Assembly (NCBI RefSeq): GCF_030286045.1
Contig: NZ_CP127390.1
Location: 992,001 to 1,056,000, forward strand
Direction of reading: 5' to 3'
From: Propionimicrobium sp. PCR01-08-3
GTDB taxonomy: Bacteria > Actinomycetota > Actinomycetes > Propionibacteriales > Propionibacteriaceae
Length of the DNA: 64,000 nucleotides
A program made the translations under genes and the position numbers. The first letter of the stretch is position 1; every line of letters starts with the position of its first letter. The notes under the pieces were generated by a model. The model was not told the DNA's origin. It saw only the letters and a program-made list of their open reading frames with translations, and ran no database searches. This document shows positions 14,575 to 23,861 of the stretch, in pieces.

Positions 14575-17412
14575 GTGACCGACACTCTCTATGACGACAC
14601 GCGTGAGGCCGCGCACGCACGTGGTTTGACGATCGAGCGGGTCTTCACCACCGAGGGCGTGCATCCCTATGACGAGGTCACCTGGGAGAAGCGCGATGTC
14701 GTGCAGACCAACTGGAAGACCGGCGAGGTGGTCTTCGAACAGCGCGATGTCGAGTTTCCCACCTCGTGGAGCCTGAACGCCTCCACGATCGTCACCACCA
14801 AGTACTTCCGCGGTGCCCTGGGCACCCCGAAGCGTGAGGCCAGCCTCAAGACCTTGATCGATCGGGTGGTGAACAAGTATCGGATGACCGGGTGGGAGAA
14901 CGGCTATTTCGCCACCGAACGCGACGCCCAGATCTTCGGCGAAGAACTGACCTGGCTGCTGCTGAACCAGTACTTCAGCTTCAACTCCCCGGTCTGGTTC
15001 AATGTCGGCACCGACGCGCCCCAGCAGGTCAGCGCCTGTTTCATCCTCTCGGTCGACGACTCGATGGAGTCGATCCTGAACTGGTACCGCGAAGAAGGCA
15101 TGATCTTCAAAGGCGGGTCGGGCGCCGGCCTGAACCTGTCGCGGATCCGTTCGTCCAAAGAACTGCTGCGCTCCTCGGGAGGCACCGCGTCCGGCCCGGT
15201 CAGCTTCATGCGAGGCGCCGACGCTTCGGCGGGGACCATCAAGTCGGGCGGCGCGACCCGCCGGGCGGCGAAGATGGTCGTCCTCGACGTCGATCACCCC
15301 GATATCGAGGAATTCGTCGAGACCAAGGCCCGTGAGGAGAACAAGATCCGCGCGCTGCGTGACGCCGGATTCGACATGGATCTGGGCGGCAAAGACATCA
15401 CCTCGGTGCAATACCAGAACGCCAATAACTCGGTGCGGGTCAGCGACGAATTCATGCAGGCCGTCACCGACGGAACCAAGTTCGGTCTGCGCGGCCGGAT
15501 GACCGGCGAGGTCCTGGAAGAAGTGGACGCGCGAGAACTGTTCGGCAAGATCGCCCAGGCTGCCTGGGAATGCGCCGATCCCGGCCTGCAGTACGACGAC
15601 ACCATCAACGATTGGCACACCAACCCGGAGTCCGGGCGCATCACCGCGTCCAACCCGTGCTCGGAGTACATGAGCCTCGACAACTCGTCGTGCAACCTGG
15701 CGAGCCTCAACCTGATGAAGTTCCTGCGCGGCGACGACACCTTCGATATCGAGAAGTTCATCAAGGCCGTCGAGCTGATCATCACCGCGATGGACATCTC
15801 GATCGTCTTCGCCGACTTCCCGACCGAAGCCATCACCAAGACCACCCGCGACTACCGTCAGCTGGGCATCGGCTACGCCAATCTCGGCGCGCTGCTGATG
15901 GCCCTCGGCAAAGGATACGACTCCGAGGGCGGACGCTCACTTGCCGCGGCGATCACCTCGCTGATGACCGCGGCCGCCTACCGGCGCAGCGCCGAACTGG
16001 CCGGCGTGGTCGGCACGTATGCCGGATATGCGCGCAATGCGGACGCTCACAAGCGTGTGATGCGCAAGCACCGCAGCGCGAACGATGACCTGCGTACCTT
16101 GCACGAGATCGACGCGGGTCTGCGCAGTGCTGCGGGCCGGCAGTGGGATCAGGTTGTCGAACTGGGGGAGCGCAACGGCTTCCGCAATGCCCAGGCGTCC
16201 CTGTTGGCGCCCACCGGGACCATCGGCTTCATGATGGACTGCGACACCACCGGCATCGAGCCGGACTTCTCGCTGGTCAAGTTCAAGAAGCTGGTCGGCG
16301 GATCCTCGATGCAGATCGTGAACAACACGGTGCCGAAGGCGCTGCGCAATCTCGGCTACGGCGATGAGCAGATCGAAGCGATCGTCGCCTTCATCAGCGA
16401 GCACGGCAATGTGGTGGACGCCCCGGGGCTCAAGCCCGAGCACTACGAGGTCTTCGACACCGCCATGGGCGTGCGGGCCATCAAGCCGATGGGGCACGTG
16501 CGCATGATGGCAGCGGTGCAGCCTTTCTTGTCCGGGGCGATCAGCAAGACCGTGAACCTGCCCGAGTCGGCAACCGTCGAGGACATCGCCGATGTCTACA
16601 TGGAAGGCTGGCGGCTCGGTCTGAAGGCAATCGCGGTCTACCGCGACAACTGCAAGGTCGGTCAGCCGCTCAGCGATCAGAAACTGGCGGACTCCAACAA
16701 GACCGCTGCCGAACCCGAGGTGCGCATCGAATACCGGCCCCGCCGTCAGCGCCTGCCGAAGTCACGCTCGGGCCGTACCACCAGTTTCACGGTGGCCGGC
16801 GCCGAGGGATACATGACCTCGGGTGCCTACGAGGACGGCCACCTGGGCGAGGTTTTCCTCAAGCTCGGCAAGCAGGGCTCGACACTGTCGGGTGTGATGG
16901 ACGCGTTCTCGATCGCGGTGTCGATCGGCCTGCAATACGGCGTGCCGCTGGAGAGCTTCGTGCAGAAGTTCACCAACCTGAAGTTCGAGCCGGCCGGGAT
17001 GACCGACGACCCGGACATCCGGATCGCCCAGTCGATTATGGACTACATCTTCCGCCGCCTCGCACTCGACTACCTGTCGTTCGACGAGCGGGCCGAGCTC
17101 GGCATCTTTACCGCGTCCGAGCGTGCCCACTACGTGGAGACCGGCAGCTACCTGAGCGAGGAGGAAGAGAGTGAACTGCCCGATTACGAGCAGCTGAAGA
17201 ACGACGCGGGTGACAACGTCCGGGTCGACGCCGGTGGGCCGATGCAGCCCAGCCTGATCGAGGCCCGGCCGCACACCACCAGCGAGCTGATGGAGGCCAT
17301 CACGGGCATGGAGGTGGACGCTCCGCTCTGCCTGACCTGCGGCACCAAGATGCGTCCGTCGGGCAGCTGCTACGTCTGCGAGGGGTGTGGCGCGACCTCC
17401 GGCTGCAGCTAA
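14575..17412 (+). CDS. nrdJ: Vitamin B12-dependent (class II) ribonucleotide reductase
   Basis: This 945-residue adenosylcobalamin-dependent reductase makes dNTP precursors without oxygen. The 10-stranded barrel motifs include FNSPVWFNVG, ACFILSVDDSMESIL, GGSGAGLNLSRIRS and ASNPCSEYMSLDNSSCNLASLNL (active-site Cys with downstream region), and APTGTIGFMMDCDTTGIEPDF. A C-terminal zinc-ribbon-like segment with CLTCGTKM and CYVCEGCG is typical of NrdJ. The GTG start at 14575 has a strong CAGGAGACAGCT site. The 256-bp leader was examined for a cobalamin riboswitch and none was recognised. A strong terminator follows. Confidence 0.97.
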   Translation: MTDTLYDDTREAAHARGLTIERVFTTEGVHPYDEVTWEKRDVVQTNWKTGEVVFEQRDVEFPTSWSLNASTIVTTKYFRGALGTPKREASLKTLIDRVVNKYRMTGWENGYFATERDAQIFGEELTWLLLNQYFSFNSPVWFNVGTDAPQQVSACFILSVDDSMESILNWYREEGMIFKGGSGAGLNLSRIRSSKELLRSSGGTASGPVSFMRGADASAGTIKSGGATRRAAKMVVLDVDHPDIEEFVETKAREENKIRALRDAGFDMDLGGKDITSVQYQNANNSVRVSDEFMQAVTDGTKFGLRGRMTGEVLEEVDARELFGKIAQAAWECADPGLQYDDTINDWHTNPESGRITASNPCSEYMSLDNSSCNLASLNLMKFLRGDDTFDIEKFIKAVELIITAMDISIVFADFPTEAITKTTRDYRQLGIGYANLGALLMALGKGYDSEGGRSLAAAITSLMTAAAYRRSAELAGVVGTYAGYARNADAHKRVMRKHRSANDDLRTLHEIDAGLRSAAGRQWDQVVELGERNGFRNAQASLLAPTGTIGFMMDCDTTGIEPDFSLVKFKKLVGGSSMQIVNNTVPKALRNLGYGDEQIEAIVAFISEHGNVVDAPGLKPEHYEVFDTAMGVRAIKPMGHVRMMAAVQPFLSGAISKTVNLPESATVEDIADVYMEGWRLGLKAIAVYRDNCKVGQPLSDQKLADSNKTAAEPEVRIEYRPRRQRLPKSRSGRTTSFTVAGAEGYMTSGAYEDGHLGEVFLKLGKQGSTLSGVMDAFSIAVSIGLQYGVPLESFVQKFTNLKFEPAGMTDDPDIRIAQSIMDYIFRRLALDYLSFDERAELGIFTASERAHYVETGSYLSEEEESELPDYEQLKNDAGDNVRVDAGGPMQPSLIEARPHTTSELMEAITGMEVDAPLCLTCGTKMRPSGSCYVCEGCGATSGCS

Positions 17413-17427
17413 TAGCCTGCGAGCTGA

Positions 17428-17467
17428 GAACTCCCCGGCAGTGGCCGCAAGCACTGCCGGGGAGTTC
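17428..17467 (+). terminator. Rho-independent terminator of nrdJ
   Basis: A perfect 16-bp stem (GAACTCCCCGGCAGTG and its complement) with an 8-base loop begins 15 bp after the nrdJ stop. Confidence 0.85.
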
Positions 17468-17573
17468 TGCGTCAGACGGGGTCCGCTAAAGTGACCCTGC
17501 GGGTCGGGTTGGTGATTTTCAACTCATGGCTTACATCGGGAACACTCGAACCGGCAGGAAGTGGGATAGGTCA

Positions 17574-18551
17574 ATGAAGCGTGTATTCGGGTTGCTGATG
17601 GCAGGCGTGCTGGCATTGACCGGCTGCTCGTCGTCCTCGGACTCCGGCGAGGGGCCCGACCAGCAGCCGTTGCAGATCGGCATCGCGCAGATCGTGGATC
17701 ATCCTTCGCTCAATGCCTTGCGGGACGGCTTCATCGAGGCCATGACCGACGCCGGATACCAGGAGGGCGAGGATGTCGTCTACGACCTCAAGAACGCCGC
17801 CGGTGACCAGGTGACGCTTACCAACATCGGTTCCAGCTTCGCCGACAAGGACCTGGTGGTGGCCATTGCGACGCCGACAGCGATCACCTTGGCCCAGGCG
17901 CTGCCCGACACTCCGCTCTTCTTCGCAGGAGTCACCGACCCGGTCGAGGCCGGCCTGATCGATTCACTCGACGCGCCCGGCGGCCTGATCACGGGCACCT
18001 CCGACCTGCCGCCGATCGACGACCAGCTCAACCTGATCAAAGAGGTCAGCCCGGACGCCGCAAGTGTCGGTCTGCTCTATACCTCGGGCGAGGTGAACTC
18101 GCAGATCCAGGCCCAGATGGTGGCCGATGCCGCCCCTGCGCTGGGATTGAGCGTCCAAGAATCGACGGTGACGGCGTCATCCGAAGTGCGCCAGGGAGCC
18201 GAATCGCTCAATGGCGTCGACGCCTACTTCGTCGGCACCGACAACACCATCATTTCCGGAGTCGAGGCGCTGGTCGCGGTGGCCGAGGAGCGCCAGGTGC
18301 CGCTCTATGTGTCGGATCCGGATTCGATCGATCGGGGTGCCATGGCGGCGCTGGCGGTCGATTACCACGCGCAGGGCGTCCAGACCGGTGAGATGGCAGC
18401 CAGATATCTGTCCGAGGGCGGAAAGCCGGGGGACATTCCGGCCCAGGTCGCGCAGGATCTGGAGATCTCGTTGAATCTGCAGGCAGCCGAGCGGATGGGT
18501 GTGGAGATCCCGCAGTCCGTGATCGACAAGGCAGCCAAGGTGGTGCAGTGA
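17574..18551 (+). CDS. ABC transporter substrate-binding lipoprotein, ABC_sub_bind (TrpX-like) family
   Basis: The 325-residue product begins with a lipoprotein signal (MKRVFGLLMAGVLALTGCSS, Cys at residue 18). The mature protein is a two-lobed binding fold of the ABC_sub_bind/YtrF-like family: QIGIAQIVDHPSLNALRDGF, then LVVAIATPTAITLAQALPDTPLFF, VGLLYTSGEVNSQIQ and DAYFVGTDNTI. Such proteins usually neighbour a LivH-like permease and an ATPase and have been linked to tryptophan or other aromatic substrates. Here neither partner gene follows; the next genes belong to a different (SBP_bac_3) system. The ATG at 17574 fits the signal peptide; the frame is open from 17526 but lacks a signal there. 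Confidence 0.82.
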   Translation: MKRVFGLLMAGVLALTGCSSSSDSGEGPDQQPLQIGIAQIVDHPSLNALRDGFIEAMTDAGYQEGEDVVYDLKNAAGDQVTLTNIGSSFADKDLVVAIATPTAITLAQALPDTPLFFAGVTDPVEAGLIDSLDAPGGLITGTSDLPPIDDQLNLIKEVSPDAASVGLLYTSGEVNSQIQAQMVADAAPALGLSVQESTVTASSEVRQGAESLNGVDAYFVGTDNTIISGVEALVAVAEERQVPLYVSDPDSIDRGAMAALAVDYHAQGVQTGEMAARYLSEGGKPGDIPAQVAQDLEISLNLQAAERMGVEIPQSVIDKAAKVVQ

Positions 18552-18644
18552 GGCAATTGTCATCCAATTGACACCGGGGCGTGTAATTCACCCAGCGGGA
18601 CGCCATTAGAATCATTGCCGCACCCACATCTGAGAGGAAATACC

Positions 18645-19553
18645 ATGCGCCGAATCGCCGCTCTTGGCATTGTTGCCACGCTCGCCCTCACCGCCTGCGG
18701 TGGAGGCGGCTCCACCACGGAGGGCTCGGCCAGCGCCGAGAACAACGATTTGAGCTACGACGTCTCAAGCATTCAAAAGGTGGACGACATCGCGGCCCTG
18801 CTTCCCGAGGATGTCGCGAGCTCCGGCAAGCTGACGATCGGCGCCGCAATCGACTACGCCCCTGCAGAATTCCGCGCCGAAGACCTGCAGACCGCCATCG
18901 GATACGACGTCGACCTCGGAAAGGCGCTCGGCAAGGTACTCGGAGTCGAGACCGAGGTCAGCGCCGCAGAGTTCGCCAACCTGATGCCCGGGATCGGATC
19001 GACGTACAACATCGGCATCTCGTCGTTCACCGTCACCCCCGAGCGCACCGAGAACTACAACATGATCTCCTACATCATGGTCGGCTCCTCATATGCCGTG
19101 CAGAAGGGCAATCCGCAAGGCTTCGATCCGAACGACGTGTGCGGCGCCTCCATCGGCGTGCAAACCGGCACCTACCAGGAAGAGGTGCTGGCCACCATGT
19201 CCACCGACTGCACCGCCGCGGGCAAGGAAGCCATTGACGTGCTCAGCTATGGCGTCCAGTCGGATGTGACGACGAACCTGATCGGTGGCAAGGTCGAGGC
19301 GTTCTTCGCCGACTCGACCGTCGCCGACTACTCGGTGAAACTCACCAACGATCAGCTCGAGGTCACCGGCGGCATCCAGGATGCCGCCCCGCAAGGCATC
19401 GTGGTCTCCAAAGATGACGAGCAGTTGACCGAGGCGATGCAGCAGGCCATGCAGCAGCTGATGGACGACGGCACCTGGCAGGCCATCTTGGCCAACTGGG
19501 GTGTCACCGAGGACGCCGCGCTGACCACCGCCGAACTGAATCCGGAGGCGTAA
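18645..19553 (+). CDS. Polar amino-acid ABC transporter, substrate-binding lipoprotein
   Basis: This 302-residue SBP_bac_3 protein has a lipobox (LALTACGGGG, Cys at about residue 17). The binding-fold motifs are KLTIGAAIDYAPAEFRAEDLQTAIGYDVDLGKALGKVLG, FTVTPERTENYNMISY and IGVQTGTYQEE. It captures an amino acid or related compound and delivers it to the membrane complex encoded by the next two genes. The ATG at 18645 follows GAGAGG. The permease starts 10 bp after the stop. The substrate is not deducible with confidence. Confidence 0.9.
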   Translation: MRRIAALGIVATLALTACGGGGSTTEGSASAENNDLSYDVSSIQKVDDIAALLPEDVASSGKLTIGAAIDYAPAEFRAEDLQTAIGYDVDLGKALGKVLGVETEVSAAEFANLMPGIGSTYNIGISSFTVTPERTENYNMISYIMVGSSYAVQKGNPQGFDPNDVCGASIGVQTGTYQEEVLATMSTDCTAAGKEAIDVLSYGVQSDVTTNLIGGKVEAFFADSTVADYSVKLTNDQLEVTGGIQDAAPQGIVVSKDDEQLTEAMQQAMQQLMDDGTWQAILANWGVTEDAALTTAELNPEA

Positions 19554-19562
19554 GAGGTAAGC

Positions 19563-20534
19563 ATGAGCCAGCCATCTGATACCCGTGCGGCGTCTGGGAC
19601 ACCGGACCTGATCCAGGCAAAACCGGTTCCGAGGCCCGGGGTGTGGATCTGCGCGATCATTGTGGTGTTCTTGATCCTCGGGCTGATTTCCAGCCTGACC
19701 GAGAATCCGAACTACCACTGGGAAGTCGTCGCGCAGTATCTCTTCGACCCCCGGGTGGTCGCCGGTATCGGATGGACGCTGCTGCTGACCGTGTCGGCGA
19801 TGGTCATCGGCATCGTGTTGGCGGTGGCCACCGCGATCATGCGGATGGGCACCAACCCGATCCTGCGGGGGGTGGCCTGGGCCTATATCTGGTTCTTCCG
19901 CGGCACACCCGTTTACACCCAGCTGGTCTTCTGGGGCCTGCTGGCGGTGCTCTATCCGCGCATCAGCGTCGGGCTGCCGTTCGGCCCCGAGTTCTTTTCC
20001 CTCAACACCCAAGATCTGGTCAACGCCTTCGTCGCGGCCATCCTCGGGCTCGGCCTCAACGAGGGCGCCTACCTGTCGGAGATCGTCCGCTCCGGGTTGA
20101 ACTCTGTTGACAAGGGACAATGGGAGGCTGCCACCGCGCTCGGTATGAAACAGAGCACCGTGCTCAGAAGGATCATCATTCCGCAGGCCATGCGGGTCAT
20201 CGTGCCACCGACCGGCAACGAGACCATCTCCATGCTGAAGACCACCTCGCTGGTGCTGGCGGTGCCGTTCATGCTGGAGATCACCTTCGTCACGAATGCC
20301 ATCGGCAACAAGAACTTCCTGCCGGTGCCGCTGTTGATCGTGGCAGCGATCTGGTATCTCGTGATCACCTCGATTCTGATGGTCGGCCAGCACCGGCTGG
20401 AGACCTATTACGGCAAGGGTTTCGACGGCGCGTCCAGCCAGGGTCACAAGGTGAGAGGCATGCCCAAGCGGCAGCAGGCGATCTTGTCGTCCGGCACCGT
20501 GAACGACCAAGCCAACGTGGATGTGACCCCATGA
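19563..20534 (+). CDS. Polar amino-acid ABC transporter, permease (HisM/GlnP family)
   Basis: The 323-residue permease has a membrane segment ([18 protein letters not shown]) followed by the BPD_transp_1 domain with the His/Glu/Gln/Arg family pattern ([44 protein letters not shown]). The EAA loop reads [29 protein letters not shown]. It forms the translocation pore, probably as a homodimer since only one permease gene is present. The stop overlaps the ATPase start (ATGA), so translation is coupled. A C-terminal cytosolic tail of about 40 residues ([10 protein letters not shown]) is unusual in length but typical of actinobacterial members. Confidence 0.93.
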   Translation: MSQPSDTRAASGTPDLIQAKPVPRPGVWICAIIVVFLILGLISSLTENPNYHWEVVAQYLFDPRVVAGIGWTLLLTVSAMVIGIVLAVATAIMRMGTNPILRGVAWAYIWFFRGTPVYTQLVFWGLLAVLYPRISVGLPFGPEFFSLNTQDLVNAFVAAILGLGLNEGAYLSEIVRSGLNSVDKGQWEAATALGMKQSTVLRRIIIPQAMRVIVPPTGNETISMLKTTSLVLAVPFMLEITFVTNAIGNKNFLPVPLLIVAAIWYLVITSILMVGQHRLETYYGKGFDGASSQGHKVRGMPKRQQAILSSGTVNDQANVDVTP

Positions 20535-21319
20535 GTGAACGCACGACTACCCCGATGATCGACGCGCAAGATGTCCACAAGTTCTTCGGCGAACTACATG
20601 TGCTGAAAGGGATTGATCTTTGCGTGCAACGCGGCGAGGTCTGCGTGCTGCTGGGGCCGTCGGGCTCGGGCAAATCGACGATGCTTCGTTGCATCAACGA
20701 GATGGAGCAGATCAGCGCCGGCCGGCTCTACGTCAACGGCGAGCTGATGGGCCTGCGTGAGGTCAGCAAGAACGGTGCCACGATCTTGCACAAACTTCCG
20801 GACGCCGAGATCGCCAGGCAGCGCTCTCGTATCGGGATGGTCTTTCAGCGGTTCAACCTCTTCCCGCACATGACTGCTCTGCAGAACGTCATGGAGGCGC
20901 CCCGGCAGGTCAAGAAATTCTCCAAGCAGGACGCCGGGCAACTGGCCCGCGAGCAGCTTGCCCGAGTCGGACTGACCGACCGCGCCGACCACTACCCGTC
21001 TCAGCTATCCGGCGGTCAGCAGCAGCGGGTGGCCATTGCACGTGCACTGGCCATGGACCCCGATCTGATGCTCTTCGACGAGCCAACCTCGGCGCTCGAT
21101 CCCGAATTGGTGGGCGAGGTGCTGCAAGTGATGAAAGAGCTCGCCGAGACCGGCATGACGATGATCGTGGTGACTCACGAAGTGGGATTCGCCAGAGAAG
21201 TTGCCGATCAGGTGGTGTTCATGGACGACGGGCTGATCGTGGAGCGCGGTTCGGCCGATCAGGTCATCAACCATCCCGCCCAGGCACGAACCCGCGATTT
21301 CTTCGCGAAGGTCCTGTAA
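20531..21319 (+). CDS. Polar amino-acid ABC transporter, ATP-binding protein
   Basis: This 262-residue GlnQ/HisP-type ATPase powers the transporter encoded upstream. Visible motifs are Walker [13 protein letters not shown]-loop [13 protein letters not shown], signature [16 protein letters not shown], Walker [15 protein letters not shown] and the H-loop VVTHEVGF. A roughly 20-residue insert between the N-terminal sheet and the Q-loop ([19 protein letters not shown]) is characteristic of some actinobacterial members. The ATG at 20531 overlaps the permease stop by 4 bp, giving a complete binding protein-permease-ATPase operon. Confidence 0.95.
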   Translation: MSERTTTPMIDAQDVHKFFGELHVLKGIDLCVQRGEVCVLLGPSGSGKSTMLRCINEMEQISAGRLYVNGELMGLREVSKNGATILHKLPDAEIARQRSRIGMVFQRFNLFPHMTALQNVMEAPRQVKKFSKQDAGQLAREQLARVGLTDRADHYPSQLSGGQQQRVAIARALAMDPDLMLFDEPTSALDPELVGEVLQVMKELAETGMTMIVVTHEVGFAREVADQVVFMDDGLIVERGSADQVINHPAQARTRDFFAKVL

Positions 21320-21448
21320 CGCCACCCGGCTCGCCGGCCGCTGCAGCTGGGCGCGGCCGCGGCGGCTTCACCGGTTAGATCCTCGGCGCAACTACCGATG
21401 TGGGGCACTGAACGCGCCGATGGGCGGATAGCGGCTGCGGACAAAAAG

Positions 21449-21485
21449 AAGCTGGGAGCCAATCGTCCCGACTGGTTCCCAGCTT
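21449..21485. terminator. Hairpin between the ABC operon and the minus-strand antitoxin-like gene
   Basis: AAGCTGGGAGCCA and its near-complement TGGTTCCCAGCTT (12 of 13 bp pair) enclose an 11-base loop. It lies between two converging genes and can serve both. Confidence 0.7.
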
Positions 21486-21561
21486 GTTCAATGTTCAGTA
21501 ATTTCAATGGCTTTGACGGCTACGACCGCCAACACCGAAATCTCATCAGGAGATCTTTGTC

Positions 21562-21738
21562 TCACTGAGCGTTCGGTTGACCGATCTTGTCCTTGAGGAA
21601 TTCCTGGGCCCGATCGACTTTCCCGGCAAACTTGCTGTCGGTGGCCTGGTCGACTGCGTCGCCGGCCTTATCGATCGCTTGCTCCACCTGATCCTCATGT
21701 TGATCGGCGGCGGACTTGATGTCGTCCAATAGCCCCAT
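21562..21738 (-). CDS. Rv0909/MT0933-like antitoxin family protein
   Basis: This 58-residue protein reads MGLLDDIKSAADQHEDQVEQ, then DKAGDAVDQATDSKFAGKVD, the pattern of the small actinobacterial family annotated as MT0933-like antitoxins (MGLLDxxK... IDKxGDxVDxxTxGKYxxKID). The ATG at 21738 is preceded by AAGGAGTT; the upstream extension of the frame has no RBS. In Mycobacterium tuberculosis the family member Rv0909 was proposed to be paired with a toxin, Rv0910, but no SRPBCC-type partner lies next to this gene, so an antitoxin role here is doubtful. The protein is a single amphipathic helix bundle with no TM segment. Confidence 0.7.
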   Translation of the reverse strand: MGLLDDIKSAADQHEDQVEQAIDKAGDAVDQATDSKFAGKVDRAQEFLKDKIGQPNAQ

Positions 21739-21855
21739 GCGAACTCCTTTCTCCCGGAGAACACCGGCTGCTGCGCGGTGCTGCATATAGGGTTGCACAC
21801 TCCGTTGCGGGATACCAGGGTTGTGCACGATCTTTCTGAAATGGACGCCGAGGGC

Positions 21856-22167
21856 TCACGGGAGGCCGACGAGCCTGCCGAGCGCCGCCGCCGCGGCTCC
21901 GATGACGACCACCGCGAGGAAGGGGAGCTTTCTCCACAGCGCGATTCCGGCGGCGATCAACGCGAGCAGCCGGGAGTCGATCGCAAGCTGCTGGCCGGAA
22001 GCGAAGGTATTCGAGGCCACCAGCGCAGCCAACAGACCGATCGTCAGAGCGCTGCTGACGCGCTGAAATCGAGGCGACTCCAGCCACCTTGACGGCAGCA
22101 GATAGCCGACGAGTTTGGTGGCGAAAGCGATCGCGCACGCCAGCAGAATCCAAGCCCAGAGGCTCAT
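21856..22167 (-). CDS. azlD: AzlD-family branched-chain amino-acid exporter small subunit
   Basis: This 103-residue hydrophobic protein has four predicted TM helices (LWAWILLACAIAFATKLVGYLL, VSSALTIGLLAALVASNTF, LLALIAAGIALW, LPFLAVVVIGAAAAALGRLV) and matches AzlD/YgaH-type small subunits. With AzlC it forms an exporter of branched-chain amino acids or analogues (the BrnFE/AzlCD system). Its ATG overlaps the AzlC stop by 4 bp (ATGA), so the subunits are made together. Confidence 0.87.
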   Translation of the reverse strand: MSLWAWILLACAIAFATKLVGYLLPSRWLESPRFQRVSSALTIGLLAALVASNTFASGQQLAIDSRLLALIAAGIALWRKLPFLAVVVIGAAAAALGRLVGLP

Positions 22168-23003
22168 CTATGATCTCCCTCGCTGCTCGAGGACGCAGAG
22201 TCGTCGGTGCCCGGCCCCGGTCCAGGCCGCCGGTAATCGCTCGCGCTGTCCTGGGCGTCGTCCTCGACGAAGCGGTCGATTGCGATGCGCCCGATGTCGT
22301 CTCCGGGATCGCCGCTTTCGGCCGGAGGCCGGGCCTCGGCCCGGTGTCGTAGTTGCACCACGACTGCCACCACTCCGGCGACCAGCAGCGGGATTCCGGG
22401 CGGGGCAAATGGGACAGCTACAACAGTGGCCGCGGCACAGATCACAGCCAAACCGGCCGCATCCTTGCTGCGCAGTCTCGGCCACAGCAGACCGAGGAAG
22501 GCGGCTACCGCTGCGCCATCCAGCCCCCAGATCTTCGGATCGCCCATCGCATCACCGGCCCAGGCCCCGACGAAAGTGAACAGATTCCACAGCAGCCACA
22601 CACCGGGACCCGCTGTCCAGAAGCCCCGCCTACGCTCGCCCTGGTCGTCCGACGCCATCGCGGTGGCGAAGGACTCGTCGATGCTGAGGTGGGCCATGAT
22701 CATCTTGAGGGGACCACGCGGGGCGAGGGAGGCATTCAGCTGCGCACCGTAGACCGCGTTGCGGATGCCGAGCAAACTGGCGGCGACGAGCGCAGACATT
22801 CCGCCACCCGGCAGGCTCCCGACGAATGCGAACTGGCTTCCTCCGGTGAACATCAGTGCGCTCAACATCTGTGTCTGCCAGCGGTCGAGGCCTGCGGCCA
22901 CGGCCAATGCTCCAAAAGAGATGCCATAAAGCCCGGTGGCGATGGAGACCGACAGCCCCATTCTGATTGCCGGACTGGCAGACAGTTGTTCCTTCAGTCT
23001 CAC
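22164..23003 (-). CDS. azlC: AzlC-family branched-chain amino-acid exporter large subunit
   Basis: This 279-residue protein carries the AzlC signature (MGLSVSIATGLYGISFGALAVAAGL, LSALMFTGGSQFAFVGSL, GIRNAVYGAQLNASLAPRG and SIDESFATAMA) and about seven hydrophobic segments. It is the channel subunit of an AzlCD/BrnFE-type amino-acid exporter. A polar C-terminal tail of about 50 residues rich in Arg/Asp/Ser follows the last helix. The start is GTG at 23003, overlapping the stop of the upstream DedA-like gene (GTGA). azlD follows with another 4-bp overlap, so three genes are translationally coupled. Confidence 0.9.
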   Translation of the reverse strand: MRLKEQLSASPAIRMGLSVSIATGLYGISFGALAVAAGLDRWQTQMLSALMFTGGSQFAFVGSLPGGGMSALVAASLLGIRNAVYGAQLNASLAPRGPLKMIMAHLSIDESFATAMASDDQGERRRGFWTAGPGVWLLWNLFTFVGAWAGDAMGDPKIWGLDGAAVAAFLGLLWPRLRSKDAAGLAVICAAATVVAVPFAPPGIPLLVAGVVAVVVQLRHRAEARPPAESGDPGDDIGRIAIDRFVEDDAQDSASDYRRPGPGPGTDDSASSSSEGDHR

Positions 23004-23530
23004 TTGATCACGGGCTCGTTCACCGACCTGGCATCACCGGCCTCGCCCACAGAAGTTTCTCTGCTTCGAATCCGGCGGTACAAGACATAACCGGTCAACC
23101 CTGCGACCAGCGCACACAAGACAAGCGAGCAGAGCAGGGGAGAGAACTCCCAGACGACGCGCAGAGCATGGAATCCGACGAAGCCGACCGTCCCGTAGAG
23201 CGCCGACCACATGATGCTCCCGGCGGCAAGCGCGGGCAAGAACTTACGCAGCGGCATTCGCAGGCCACCAGAAGCAAGCAGCACCATCGTCTGGAATCCG
23301 ACCGTCAGAAAACACAACGAGACGACCGGGGCACCGTAGCGGGCGATCAGTCGGCAGGCCTGCCGGTAGCGTTCGCCCTGCATTTTCGCGGTTGCCTTGA
23401 CCCTGGACGCCCCGGCGATCAGCCCGCGGCCCAGCGCGTAGGTGGCGCTGGCGCGTGAGAAGACGATGCAGAACAGCGTCGCATAGATCAGCAGCTTGGG
23501 CATATCCCATTCGAGTGGATTCACGCTCAT
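23000..23530 (-). CDS. VTT/DedA-like membrane protein
   Basis: Starting at the ATG at 23530 the product has 176 residues and about four TM helices. The stretch YGAPVVSLCFLTVGFQTMVLLASGGLRMPLRKFLPALAAGSIMW resembles the VTT/DedA (SNARE-associated) core, in which a conserved Gly-rich loop precedes a re-entrant helix. DedA proteins flip lipids or maintain membrane potential. The frame continues upstream to 23662 without membrane or RBS features, so the shorter start (MSVNPLEWDMPK) is preferred. It is the first gene of a coupled trio with azlC and azlD, which is an unusual partnership. Family assignment is moderate. Confidence 0.65.
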   Translation of the reverse strand: MSVNPLEWDMPKLLIYATLFCIVFSRASATYALGRGLIAGASRVKATAKMQGERYRQACRLIARYGAPVVSLCFLTVGFQTMVLLASGGLRMPLRKFLPALAAGSIMWSALYGTVGFVGFHALRVVWEFSPLLCSLVLCALVAGLTGYVLYRRIRSRETSVGEAGDARSVNEPVIK

Positions 23531-23861
23531 CCCTACCGGTTGTCTCGTCTGTTGTGGCCGACCTTGCCAATTTCGCAACCCGACGCCACAGCCTGGCACC
23601 CGTATTCGGTCCGATTCCAAAGCCATGGCTTCGTGGGTGGTGGCTGCGATCCGATCGACCAATCAGGCCAACGGACGGCCACGGCCGGTATTCGGATGCA
23701 GCGTCGGCTCAGGGTTTCACCCTACCTGGGCGCTGAGAACATGCGCGGGAGCGTCCGTAAGGCGAGGGGTTCGCAATGAGTCCGTCCGATTCGCCCACGC
23801 CTCGTTCGTGCGGTGAGCACAGGGGAAGTGCAACGGATGACCCGGTCTAGGGTAGAGGTTC
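23531..23861. other. Divergent intergenic region
   Basis: These 331 bp separate the DedA-like/azlCD operon from the AEC carrier gene. No coding pattern, hairpin or clear operator was found. Only a -10-like TAGGGT at 23848-23853, just before the GTG at 23862, stands out and would give a leaderless or near-leaderless AEC transcript. Confidence 0.4.
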
